DNA from: Albifimbria verrucaria
Taxonomy: Eukaryota; Ascomycota; Sordariomycetes; Hypocreales; Stachybotryaceae
DNA length: 64,000 bases
Assembly: GCA_020081605.1 (NCBI GenBank)
Contig: JAHREC010000018.1
Coordinates: forward strand, 3,348,001-3,412,000
Direction of reading: 5' to 3'
Position 1 is the stretch's first letter; each line of letters opens with the position of its first letter. The position numbers and the translations under genes were made by a program. Shown one piece after another: positions 1 through 11,072 of this stretch. The notes beneath the pieces were generated by a model. The model was not told the DNA's origin, ran no database searches, and saw nothing but the letters and a program-made list of their open reading frames with translations.

Positions 1-716
1 TACCTGAGCTACCCGCGCTTGCCATGGCCTTAGCACTGGAACTGCAGCCCAAGTGCCTACGTATGAACCACACATGACAGCAGTCATCATAGAACAGTCC
101 CGTCATGTCTGCTAAAGCCAAAGCTACGGCGAGACAAGAGAGCACCGAATGTGGAATGCAGCATGATGTCATGCACCGAATGGGCCAAAGAGGGCCCCTC
201 CCCACCAAATCAAGCCAACCCATCCCCATTAGCGAATGAAGCCGCCCTGTGGTTGGCTCGGATTCTCCCTCATCCTCACACGCCGTGCTCTGCGCTGCTG
301 GGATCTGCCCGCCGACGATTACCTCATTGGTTTCACTGGGAAAAGAGACATTGATTGATATACACCACTGTATCATCGTGGTTCATTGTTTGAGCCATCT
401 AGAACATAGCCCTGAGTCGATATCCTTGCCGTCGTCTGCGTGAAGATGGCACAATTGTGTCCATACCGAAACCATCAACGAGCTTGTACCCCAAAAGAAC
501 TGGACTCGTCACCCGTCATAACCTCTCGTCTTACGCCATATTCCGTAGAGCCGTCTTGGCCCTGCATATATAAAGAACCCAAACCAAAAATGACTCCAAG
601 CGCGCCCCTCCCCGTCCGACCCAGGTGCGTACGTAACTCGTCCATGCTATCAAGCCACCAGGCAAGTGCTTGTTCCTGATCGAAACATGTGACTCCTCAC
701 CCCGCCAAAGACACGC
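1..716. other. window edge, no gene seen
   Basis: I see no convincing coding region here. Open frames are short and lack the C-ending codon bias of the genes to the right. A TATA-like element (about 564-575, plus strand) is present, but nothing downstream on that strand looks coding. Confidence 0.4.
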
Positions 717-938
717 TTAGTAGCGTGTCGTCGTTCTTTCGTAGAAAACGGGGTCGCTGTCCCGAGGTCTGGAATGCGGGCCGGCGCTGTATGACCGCCG
801 CGTAACGCTCGTGTAGCTTACACGGGGCGAATGGTGGTGGTGATGATGGTGGTGGCCATGGTGATGTTTGTGTCGCCTCGCTGGGATGATTTCCTCGTGG
901 TAGTAGTAGCTGGTGCGAGGATCGTCTCGGAAGCACAT
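717..938 (-). CDS. small His-rich protein, function unknown
   Basis: This is a 73-residue frame from an ATG at 938 to a TAA at 717, with no intron. The composition is striking: an RTSYYYHEE start region, then a block of some ten histidines with a few R/K/G residues around residues 24-36, then an S/R/Y-rich tail. Such composition is seen in small uncharacterised ascomycete proteins. It could bind metal, but that is only inference. A TATA-like element lies on the same strand near 1118. An overlapping longer frame (697-1092) is compositionally poorer, and I take it as the shadow. I cannot assign a function, and the gene may also be a chance low-complexity frame. Confidence 0.45.
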   Translation of the reverse strand: MCFRDDPRTSYYYHEEIIPARRHKHHHGHHHHHHHHSPRVSYTSVTRRSYSAGPHSRPRDSDPVFYERTTTRY

Positions 939-2748
939 CTTGTCTTGAGCTTTTTCGATTGAAAGTTGCTCGACTTTGTTGTGTTTTGTTTTGTAGGCGT
1001 TGGGTGGGTTGTCGGCGGGATGATTGAGGTGTGCGTCCTGCTACTTTTAAAAGAGCTCCAAGTGCAGTTTTTCTACTTTGAAATGGGACCAACCCTCTGG
1101 TAGCACCCTGTCTTTATACCTACTTCCAAGTCTTGCTTACCAGCAAATTCTCGATGCCTCCCTCAGCTGATGTGTTGCTTCGCCCTGTTCCTGTGCCCAG
1201 TTGCAGGCAGGCCCCTGCTCTACTTTAGGCTAGAGCCGGTCCTGCAGCCATCCCTGGAAAAAGGCCCCTAGAAACGACCCCAATGGTTGTGACTAATTAT
1301 TGAATTCTGTACGAGGAGAGGGGCCTCGAAGGTTGCCTACCAGCTCGGTCCTTGGTACCTGTGTTCGTGTTCCTGTCTGTGGTGCCTACTGTCACGGCCT
1401 GCTCCGTTCCTCGAGTAAGTGCTAGAGGTGTGGCTATACCGCCCGTGATCCAATCACCGTGCACAGAACCTGCCAACGTTCACCGCAAGCATGTAGAGCC
1501 CTGCCTACGTATATCCCCAGCCCCTAGCCTTTCTCTAGACAAGGGAACCAGGCAGAGTGCTGCTTGCTAGACCATGGGTATGTGCCAGCGGACCCTGGTA
1601 GTACCAGATGACGTCGCGAAAGCACTTCCGTGTGAAATGTGGGGCCGCCTCGTTAACCAATGCCGAGCCGATGTCGCCGTATTCTGTCTGCATCGTTCGC
1701 AATATAGCACATAGCAAATATGTGTTATAGACATGAACAAGTTCGTTCTCGCCATCTAGGCGGGCTTGGCGTCAGGAGAAAACATGATTTGGTTATCTTC
1801 AGTCATTCTACGTCCCTCTACTCATATGCCTAACTGATTGCATCGTTTTGACCGGCTCACGGATGAGAGCCCAAGATTTGGCAAGCGGTTTTTGCCATGG
1901 AGTTTAGATGGCGCAGGGACCTTAGGAAGTCAAATAGTCACATGAATTATTTCCCAAGGCGACATTTATCCCTAGCCATCCAACCCTACCCCATTCAATA
2001 CTTAACCTTCCCAACCTTTTGAACATTCCCTTCCGTGTTCCGCCTTACCCGAGATCATCCACCTAAGTGTACATAGCCTCTTGCGTTATCCAACCCACAT
2101 TGACCAACTTGGCCTTTGTAGTATGGGATTGCTAATCTTGAATGGGAAGATTGTCTGAAGTTCTAGCTGCCGCTTTACCGAAGTTGGGTGACACGATTCC
2201 ATATGTTGAGAGTGAGGTGAACTTGCTGTACTCATGGAATGCGCATACTCCCACTTTCGTCCTTGCCGGTAACGGTTAAAAGTTGGCCTATAGTACCGTC
2301 GCCTACAATTTGGAAACCAAAAATACTGGAAATATTGCGGCAGGGCCGGATATGAGTATGTTTGATTCGTCGCTGGCTGAAGAAGGCGTCACGGGCACGG
2401 GGCACCTAGACTCGGGCTGTACAATTCATCTCTTACGTGTATTCTCCCTGCATGAAATGCTGATTGGTATGTGAGTTCTCAAGACCGCTTGGAATATTTA
2501 GGGCCGTCCTGGCCCCAAGACCTTGATACGAACGACGCACTTGCTATCGCGTAGTAGCTGTCAAATTTGAGCGCTTCTCTTGTTGCGCTAAGCTTCCCAT
2601 CGGTTCTCCTGCACTCAACACGCAAGCTTCCCAGCATCTGTTCCAGCACATGATAATCAGAAGCCTGATGATGTTACATTTTTACAAGACGCTTATGACT
2701 GCTTGCACCGTCTAGATACCAGCTCTTCTATATACTCCATTTGCCGCC
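939..2748. other. intergenic, no gene seen
   Basis: This stretch of 1.8 kb holds only short frames with stop-rich alternatives, and no conserved motif is recognised. It contains the presumed promoter of the small His-rich ORF on its left and the 3' flank of OST1 on its right. Confidence 0.4.
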
Positions 2749-4335
2749 TCATTTCTTCGTAGAGAATCCCGTCTCAACCTTGCCGACCGCCCATGCGGTG
2801 ACGAACACTGCCAGCATGCTAGCGAAAATCACAATAGGCTTCCTCAATGTTGCCAGCAGCGGAGTCTCGTACGAGATGATAAGGTCCCGGTCCCGGAACT
2901 CGTCCACCAAGTTGCGGGCCTTAATCGAAAGGACGGTGCGACCAATGGTGTCCAAGTATGTCTTCTCAACCGTGACGGCAGTTTCCAGAATGGATGACTC
3001 GGGGATTCCAGTGTAAAACTTGACGTTCCTGCGAATGGTTAGCTACCAATGGAAGAAATTGATTGCCATGGAGTTTCTTACTCTGATCCCTCGGGAAGGA
3101 CCACACGAACTGTAACATGCTCATACTCAACACCTTCAGCCTGCTTGGGACCCTCGAAGAAAGGAACCTTCAGGATGTGGCCTCCAGTTGCGGTCTTGCG
3201 AAGGAAGTTGGCCGCGTTGGAGTTCCAACCAATCGTGAAGGGTACTTCCATCCTCCAAATAAGGGGTAGCGAGGCTTGAGCTCTAGGACCGCCTCACGCT
3301 TGTTGCTGCGGAAGCGAGATGTAGAAACGTTTCCGATGACGTCTGTGAAGTAAGGGTCCACACTGCCAATCTGGAGGGGAAGCGGAGCTCCTTGAGCGCG
3401 AACGAGTTGGGGTTGAAGAACTGCGACTGCTGCCACTTCACACGGTTGAACTGGCTCGAGAGGTTGGCACCCAGGTGGTACATGCTGTACCTCTCCTCGA
3501 ACGCAACGTTTCCACCCCAATGACTGACTTCAATGTCTCGCTCCAGGGTGGACATGTGAGTGACGGGTTTGGAGAACTCGAATCTAACCTGCGCAGGGAG
3601 GCTGCGCCGGCTGGCTTCTCGTCAAAGGGACCATATGTGAGTTTCGAGCCCTGCTTCTGAGGGAATGTCTCGGCATCGCTGTTGCCGGGAACTGTTGTGT
3701 AATCGGGGATGGTTGAAGATGCTGCCTTAACCTCGGTCTTCTGCTTCGTGGTGGAGTAAGCTGATGGCGCGTAGACGGAGAAGTCGTAGACGAGGTACTG
3801 AGGCTCATCTTGCTTGATGGCGGCAGGGAGGGGCCTGTAGGCCTTGAGGTAGTAGAAGGTGATGCCCAGAGTCTGCTGGCCTCCAGCCTTCAATGGAGAT
3901 GGCAATCGGATGCTGTAGTACTGGATATCGCTATTCACGTAGGTAAGATTTTACACGTCAACGTATTCGTGCATAATGTACTCACCTGTGCGGATCGTAC
4001 TCAACGGCCGAAACCTTGAAAGGCCCGGCGTTGGCGTCCTTGCGGTCCTTGACTTCGAGACCTCCAACTCGCGACATTTGGTCCGCTGTGAATGGCAGGT
4101 AGTAGACGTCCTGCGGCTCGGACGCGACATTCTCAATGAGCACATTGACTTGCTCTTTGACATAGTTCTTCTCTAGGGAGATGACGTGGACGAGGTTGGC
4201 GTTCTTGAAGACTTGGGGAGGCTTGAACTCGGCGGGCAGCTGGACCTTGGAGGTGCCCGGTGTTTCTGAGGGAGAGCTGGCAATGGCGGTGGACAGCAGG
4301 CCGACCAAGGCCGCTGCTACTGAAAACGGCTTCAT
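2749..4335 (-). CDS. OST1: oligosaccharyltransferase subunit OST1 (ribophorin I)
   Basis: OST1 is a subunit of the ER-membrane complex that transfers the dolichol-linked glycan to Asn of nascent proteins. The start at 4335 gives a signal peptide (MKPFSVAAALVGLLSTAIAS). The long lumenal domain shows ribophorin I landmarks such as HWGGNVAFEE and YHLGANLSSQFNRV. One C-terminal membrane segment (PIVIFASMLAVFVTAWAVG) is followed by a short tail. An intron lies at 3931-3985 (GTGAGT..AG), and a second one near 3007-3060 splits SE|NVKFYTGIP. The frame slips at about 3597, 3377 and 3241, each in a run of C on the coding strand. Restoring one base at each gives a continuous ribophorin-like protein of normal size. 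I read these as sequencing losses in an essential gene. Identity is confident. Confidence 0.93.
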
Positions 4336-5590
4336 GTTGGCGAAGAGTTCGGGCGGCCGCTCATTGATTGCGCGTGCCCCGGATTATGGAAGAGAGGTCT
4401 AGTTCGCTAACGCCAGGTCCTGATACAAGCTCGAAAGGCATACGTTGCCATTCGTACCCAGGAAGCTGTGGTGAGCTCCAGCCAATCACGAGCTTGCGAC
4501 TCTGAAAGCGGGACAACATTCTGCCGGCAACGAGAGGGTCACAGTTCTGTACCCCACAAGGGGAGGATTCTGGTGGTGAATATAGGTAACTACCTATCTA
4601 CCTACAGAGTACATTAGGTGCCTTTATCTATCTCTCTGGTCAGGTAAGTCGTATGTAGCGTCTTATCTGTAGCAGTTCTCGTCCATTAAGACCTGTTACC
4701 TGTGGACGTGGAGCAATCTCCACATGAGAGGGACACGCATTCAACAACGTCTCAAAGGAGCTCTGAACTCTCACTCTCTAGCTTACTAGTGGCGTACAAT
4801 ATAATTGAAGGGCAAGAGACTAGCCAAAATTCACTTTCAATAATGGGCAAGTGGGAATTAATGCGCTTACGTGCTGTTGCACACCCACAACGTGGAGAGA
4901 AGGGATCTCGCCGAGGCGGCGACGTTCTCGGCGATATTGCGGTACTTGCTTGGGCTCTAGGACAAGCTGAGTGACAAAAGCTTGTGGCTTCAAACTAGCG
5001 ATGGCCTCGCTCAGATGTTGTCCGTGTAGGGCTTAATAAATTGGCAGTGAATGGCAGGAATGGGCAATTGGAAGCGGTCGATAGCCTCTTTCAGCAAAGC
5101 GCGGTAAAAGTGCCGCGGACTTTGTGGCTCACGGCCAAAGGTGGTGGTGGGTGGTGGCTTTGCCTTCACATCAGCTAGGCTACCTACTACCTACTATGTA
5201 CCGGATCCGACCAATGCAAGGCACGCTAAATCCAGGTACCTCGTGGGATTAAGGTGTCAAGGGACTGGCGGTGGGCAGGCCGGTGGTCAGGCCGGTGCCA
5301 GCTGGTACCTGGAGCTGGGTCGTTGTTTAAGGTTTCCAAACTCCCAAGCTCCTCATCACCTTACCTCGCCCTTCCTCTCACCTTCGCGACTTACCACCCA
5401 AAGACCACCTCGTCGCCTCGTGCCGTTGTCGGACAGCACCACAACACCGACCTACTCCGTTACCATCCCAATTGGCCACCGGTAGAGACACACTGTCTCA
5501 CATCCTGCGTGAACTCTCCTGACACGCACCCTCCACCAAGCTACTGCTCCCAACGTCTGCCCCGCCAAACCCCGCGAGCATCCAACGAAA
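4336..5590. promoter_or_regulatory. divergent intergenic region between OST1 and hexokinase
   Basis: This region holds the promoters of two genes transcribed outward. It has many ACCTA/TACCT words (for example 4588-4640, 5176-5250 and 5301-5310). A direct repeat of CAGGCCGGTG lies at about 5278-5300. A CT-rich stretch at 5340-5560, typical of fungal leaders, sits just before the hexokinase ATG. No gene is seen. Confidence 0.5.
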
Positions 5591-7954
5591 ATGGTTGGAC
5601 TTGGACCACGGCCGCCTCCTCTAGAAAGGGTATGTTGAATCTGTCTTTCTCCTCAATTGGCTTTTTGCTTGGCGTCAACTTTGTTTTCTCGGCCCAACCT
5701 GTTGAAGCGCCGCCTCTGCAGGTTTCCGTGGCCTGCTTCGGCGCGAGACGCGGGCTGGGCTTCTCTCTTCCCTCCACCTGCGTATTGTCCAAATGTCGAC
5801 GCGCAGCCACTTGACTCCTAGTGGGGTGAGTATGGTTAGGAGCTGTGGAAATCCAAGAGCTTTGAGCCGCTGTGACGGATGTTCCGGCGGATCCTTCTCT
5901 ACGACATGGGAGCTGCGAAGTGCTCGTTTGCGGTGCCACGCTTCCACATGAGTTAAGCCAAGAAGCGTCTGGTGATCCAAGCCGGAACTGGCTCCTATCT
6001 TATACTGCATTAAGGGTCTCTCTCAATGAATTGTTGACTAGTGTCTCACGTTATCAGTTGCTGGGGAGATGCTATGTGACATCATCATATCACTTGGCCC
6101 CTCTATCAACGGACTTGTCATAAATACGGCCAACGCCTAGCTTCTGCCCCATCCGTTTCTCGGAGGTAGTTTTGCTGCTTGAAATAGCATTCTGGCTACG
6201 ATAGCATTGTACCTTTCCAGCGTGTCTTCGACCTTGATTCGAGCCCGCTGTTTTTTCTAATTATTGTGTCGCAAGACTATGAGCTGACGAGTCACTATGG
6301 CAGGGTCCAAGACGGATATTCCAAAGGACCTCCTCGAGCAGATCCGTCAGCTGGAGCGGGAATTCACCGTCCCTGTTGAGAAGCTCAAGCAGATCACAGA
6401 CCACTTTGTCTCCGAGCTCACAAAGGGTATGTAGAGCTACCCAGCCATCGTTGGCCGTCATCACTCACAATTCGTCACAATAGGTCTGAGTGTCGAGGGT
6501 GGTAGCATTGTCAGTTCAGCTCTTGAATTCCGCTTTCGTTGTGTGTATTGCTGACACTACTGAACAGCCCATGAACCCGACATGGGTTATGTCCTTTCCC
6601 GATGGCCATGAGACAGGCACATTCCTCGCCCTTGACATGGGCGGCACGAACCTGCGAGTTTGCGAGATCACCTTGACCGACCAGAAGTCCGAGTTCGACA
6701 TTATCCAATCCAAGTACCGCATGCCGGAAGAGCTGAAGACCGGAAACAAGGAGGAGCTCTGGGATTACATTGCCGATTGCCTGCACCAGTTCGTCGAGAC
6801 TCATCACGGTGACTGCTCGAAGCTGGATGCCATCCCACTCGGTTTCACATTCTCCTACCCCGCCACACAGAACTACATCGATGAGGGTATTCTGCAGAGG
6901 TGGACCAAGGGATTTGACATTGCTGGTGTAGAGGGGAGAATGTGGTCCCCATGTTCGAGGCCGCACTGGCCAAGCGGGTAAGTGACCATGGTTACTGCGT
7001 ATAGTTCATCACTCACGACTTTCCAGGGAGTTCCCATCAAGCTGACGGCTCTGATCAACGATACCACTGGCACACTCATCGCCTCGGCTTACACTGATAC
7101 CAAGATGGCCATTGGTTGCATCTTCGGCACTGGCTGCAACGCAGCTTACATGGAGAACTGTGGTTCTATCCCTAAACTTGCTCATCTGAACCTGCCTCCC
7201 GACTGCCCTATGGCTATCAACTGCGAGTGGGGCGCTTTCGATAACGAGCACAAGGTGCTCCCTAGGACCTCCTACGACCAGATCATCGACCGGGACTCCC
7301 TCGCCCTGGCCAGCAGGCCTTCGAGAAGATGATTGCTGGTCTCTACCTGGGAGAGATTTTCCGCCTGGTCTTGGTCGATCTGCACGACAACAAGGATGTC
7401 CACATCTTCGAGGGCCAGGATATTGCACACCTTCGCAAGCCCTACACCCTGGACTCGTCTTTCCTATCTGCAGTTGAGGAGTAAGTTTTGCCAGACGCTG
7501 GTCTTACAACAGGTGCTGACATGTCTTTAGGGATCCCTTTGAGAACCTCCAGGAGACGTACGACATGTTTGTTAACAAGCTCAACATTACTTGCACTGCT
7601 CCGGAGTTGGAGCTCATCCGTCGCCTCTCCGAGCTTATCGGAACCCGAGCCGCGCGCTTGTCCGCATGTGGCGTTGCTGCCATTTGCAAGAAGAAGGGCT
7701 ACGAGAGCTGCCACGTTGGTGCTGACGGTTCGGTATTTAACAAATACCCTCACTTCAAGGCACGAGGTGCTGTGGCTCTGCGAGAAATCCTTGACTGGCC
7801 CGAGAAGACGAACCCGAAGGAGGAGGACCCAATTGAGATCCTGGCTGCCGAGGATGGTAGTGGTGTTGGAGCCGCCTTGATCGCCGCCTTGACCTTGAAG
7901 CGGGTCAAGAATGGCAACATGGCTGGTATCCTGCACCCCGAGAACTACAAATAA
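5591..7954 (+). CDS. hexokinase
   Basis: This enzyme phosphorylates hexoses with ATP in the cytosol, the first step of glycolysis. The short first exon begins MVGLGPRPPP, the usual start of filamentous-fungal hexokinases, and is followed by a 674-nt intron (5630-6303). Further exons are about 6304-6426, 6484-6509, 6568-6977, 7027-7480 and 7531-7954. Hallmarks in order are LDMGGTNLRV (phosphate 1), GFTFSYP, NDTTGTLIA with the catalytic Asp, GTGCNAAYMEN and EDGSGVGAAL (adenosine site). The frame slips by one missing base near 5620 (PPPSRKG becomes PPPLER), 6933-6936 (GGGG) and 7298-7300 (CCC). These are most likely read errors. The gene could be the catalytic hexokinase or, less likely, a regulatory paralogue; the intact catalytic motifs favour an active enzyme. 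Confidence 0.95.
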
Positions 7955-8119
7955 GCGCCATGAATGAATGAATGAAACCGCGGCACAACGATTGAACAAA
8001 GAGACCCAGAAAGTAAATGAGTCGAGGTAGACATGCATAGACAGGCGGCCGGCTACAGTATTTGTACAGGCTCTATCTATGAAATCAAAATGCCACATGT
8101 TGAAGCCATGAAGTATTCT

Positions 8120-9437
8120 TCAACCCATGAATGTGCAGATAGGTAATCGATACTCTGTTGCAAAGTTAGCAGGACCGACTAGTGATGAGCAAATTCAACT
8201 TACTGTTAAGTGTCCAGTACCGCCTGCGCACACCCTCCCACTCTCCCTTGCCCTCCTCGTTCAGCCCAGACATGTCGACATCGCTCTCTTCCCACTCAAC
8301 ATCAAGTCCTGCTTCGGTGCCATGCATTTCGACAACCTTGGTATACACATCGTAGCATATTTGCCTATCGGCGCCGAGACCATTGAAGAAGCTGAATCGT
8401 CCTTCTTGGTCCAGGAGAGCGGTAACGTACTCTGTGAAGAACAAACGAAGCTGGGAATAATCCTCTCCAAACGTATCGAAATAGATTGCGTCGTACACCT
8501 CGCCCTGTTCCATGAGCTGTGGCACGATATCCTGCCACTTGCCCCCGTGCACCTTGTAGGCGCCCTCTTCAGGTCCGCTCCTCTCCCACGACGAACCAAA
8601 CTTGGAGTCTGGCTTGGAGAGGTGCTGTAAGACGGAAGGGTGGGCTTCAATGATGTGATGGCGGGAGGGCTTGAGCTCGGCGAACATGCCATCGACAATG
8701 CCCATGCCAAATCCAATGTTAAGAATACGCTTGCCAGTCTCGGCATTGGGAATCAAAGCGGCAACGGATCGTCGCATGATGTCCGTCTCCCAGGACATCA
8801 TCACGCCGTTGAGGTCGGAGTCCAGCAGTTTTTCGGAATCATAGGTAAGCTCGGATTTGAGGTACTCGTCGCTTGTGACCTGCTTCTCGTTTGCGTCGGG
8901 GGCGAACTTGGCCTCGCCGGAGTCGTTTTCCGTAGCCTCGGCGTCGGCGCCATTGGCCTCGCCTGCATCCTCTTCCATGGCGACATCACCATCCTCTGAT
9001 CCAGAAGACAGCTCCTCGTAGCCGTCCATTAGGGCAAAGAGAAGCTCAGCCCGCACACCGGCGTCCACACACATGTTGTAAAGGGTCTTTCGCCCTAATC
9101 GCAGAGCCACGCAGCCGGGCGTTTCGTTGTTGCCATCGACATCGTTCCAGATGGCGCCAGAGAAGAAGAGTTCCTGAACTACCTCCCTGGCCTCCTCGAC
9201 AGAGCCATCTTCCTCAGTGTCGTCGGCATCAGCATCGGCTGGCCCGCAGGCTCTGATGGCAGCGTGGAGCGGGGTCTCGCCGGTCTTGGGGTCTTGGGCG
9301 CTGGCTTTGCCACGGACGTCGAGCAGTTGCTTCAGACCGCTGAGGTCATGAGCCCAGGCATGATGGAGGATATCCCGCACATCCTGGGGGCAATCGGAGG
9401 ATATGCGGGCGGGCAACGAGTCGTCGATGGGAGCCAT
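8120..9437 (-). CDS. RMT2: protein arginine N-methyltransferase 2 (RMT2 type)
   Basis: RMT2 methylates the delta nitrogen of arginine; the known yeast substrate is ribosomal protein Rpl12. The N-terminal third carries ankyrin-like sequence (TGETPLHAAI, then NNETPGCVALRLGR). An acidic linker follows, and then the methyltransferase core with the SAM loop ILNIGFGMGIVDG, the acidic post-beta residue in IEAHPSVL, and YDAIYFDTFGEDYSQLR. The main exon runs 9437-8204. A 49-nt intron (8155-8203, GTAAGT..AG) joins YWTLN to a 12-codon last exon ending KYRLPICTFMG. Without this intron the frame ends in an unrelated tail. This is one of the few genes here with no frame break. It converges on hexokinase with only 165 nt between the stops. 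Confidence 0.93.
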
Positions 9438-11072
9438 GATGCTCGAGGCTGTGGAGGGGCTGCGGGGTCCTGCTGGAAGGGTTCTAGGAAGCTCGGCTTA
9501 AGGTGTTTGCCGAACCACGATACGAGGGAGTAGTGTTTACTGTTGATGGCTAATCTCTCAGAGACACGTGGGAGACCTATTCTAAGGCTTGGTAGCGGTC
9601 CAATATGTTGTACTCCTCTCAGCGACCCAACGTGGTTGGTGGTTCAACTCAGTATGGCTTTCAGTCGACAAAAAAAAAAAATACTGAAGAAAGCACTAAG
9701 GTACTTAGAGCTGCCCCGCTAAGGCGGGTGGTTGTTCTGGATGCACCCAGGTAAGAATGTGGCTACTGAACATGGGTGACAAGCTAGTGCGTATAGGAGC
9801 ACCTTGCTCTACTTGCGCCGTCCGGTGGCTTCGTCCCAAGTAGACCATCAAGCCGACCTTCGTGTTTTAATTGATTGCTCTTAGTCTCAATTGCTATGCT
9901 TAAAAGGCGCCAGTGTTGTACGCAGCACGCACACTTGCCTGAGGTACATCTATGGCAGACACCAATGCGGAGAAGGTACAGATACTTGTAAAAATAAAAA
10001 GCTTCACACTGAAGAATCTCGTGCATTAGTAGGCACCTCCAGGTAGAACCGAATACCAAAGTACGGTGTTCATTACATGCTATTGAGAATCCAATTGCTT
10101 GACTATAACCTCGTAATGTGGTGCTTTCGAGACAATGAAGAGAAGATAGGGAAAAGAAGAAAAAGGTAAAAGAAATGACATGACGCCACCATGCATCAGG
10201 CACATCTCTCACGTTGTCACCAGGTTGGTTGGTTGGGTAATAAACAACGGGCTGTATATCTGCCTCGGTGCACGCTTGGGGGCTAGACTTGTCCATCAGG
10301 GCGAGTAGGTACGCTAAGAGCCTTGAACTTTAGCGCGCTGGGTCCCCAAGCGCAAGTGAACTGGGACTTGGCCTTGTGCTGGAGAAACCCCACCTCCAGC
10401 CCCTCCATAGCTAGCACCTAAACGGCTTTAGCTCCCCAGGCGTCTCAGCACGTTGCCCGGACGGCCTGCTTCCATTGGCGAATGGATTGGCCTCTTTCGG
10501 CCAGCTCTGGCAAAGATGGATCTAAGAAGACCCCTGTAACTGAGCTGGTGCAGCGCTGTAGGTGCCATGCGGCACGACCTGCCGGCAAAGGCATTCCGTT
10601 ACTGGTCCATTACCTCAGTCCTGTTTACCTTTTCGTCACCTAACGTTAGATTATCCTCTCTACTGTACGTACCTTGCAACAGGGCGTCGTAGTCCAGTCC
10701 CGTCCAGTCCACGAGCCCTTCCCATTCCCACCTGCCGACATCAATCAGCCTCAATTGATTTGAGCATTTTTACTTGCCCTCTTCTCCATAGCCAGGGCGG
10801 AGCAAGAACGCAGAGAAAGAAAAAGAAAAAGAAAACTCAAAACATCGTCGCGGTAAGCTCTTTTCGGTGGGCTCCTCACTTTTTGCCTTTGCTCCTACGG
10901 CCGCCCAACTCGGTTCGCTCAAGCTAGCGCCCGCAAGGCTTGATCTTCCGCTCCCGTCTAGCTTGGCCATGCCCACATGCTGATTGTCCAAGACCTCAAG
11001 ACTCGCCAGAAGACCTGGACATCCAACCGCCACTCCTCGGGAACGTTTCAGGCCAAGCCCGGCGTCATCGTC
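9438..11072. promoter_or_regulatory. divergent intergenic region between RMT2 and VTC4
   Basis: This holds the outward promoters of RMT2 and VTC4. Visible features are one CACGTG box near 9563 (the E-box type bound by Pho4/NUC-1 family factors, but closer to RMT2), an A-run at 9669-9681, and a purine-rich tract (GAAAGAAAAAG type) at about 10803-10838 before the VTC4 leader. A 170-codon minus-strand frame at 9784-10296 lacks recognisable features and I do not call it a gene. Confidence 0.45.

Noticed and set aside
564..575. TATATAAAG element on the plus strand
   Set aside because: No coding frame follows on that strand, so it gives no support for a gene.
6235..6246. tRNA B-box-like word (GATTCGAGCCC)
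   Set aside because: No A-box or cloverleaf can be formed around it, and it lies in the first hexokinase intron.
8127..8630. 167-codon plus-strand frame opposite RMT2
   Set aside because: It is antisense to a strongly supported methyltransferase exon.
9784..10296. 170-codon minus-strand frame upstream of VTC4
   Set aside because: No domain, no codon bias, AT-richer than true genes here, and it lies where two promoters are expected.
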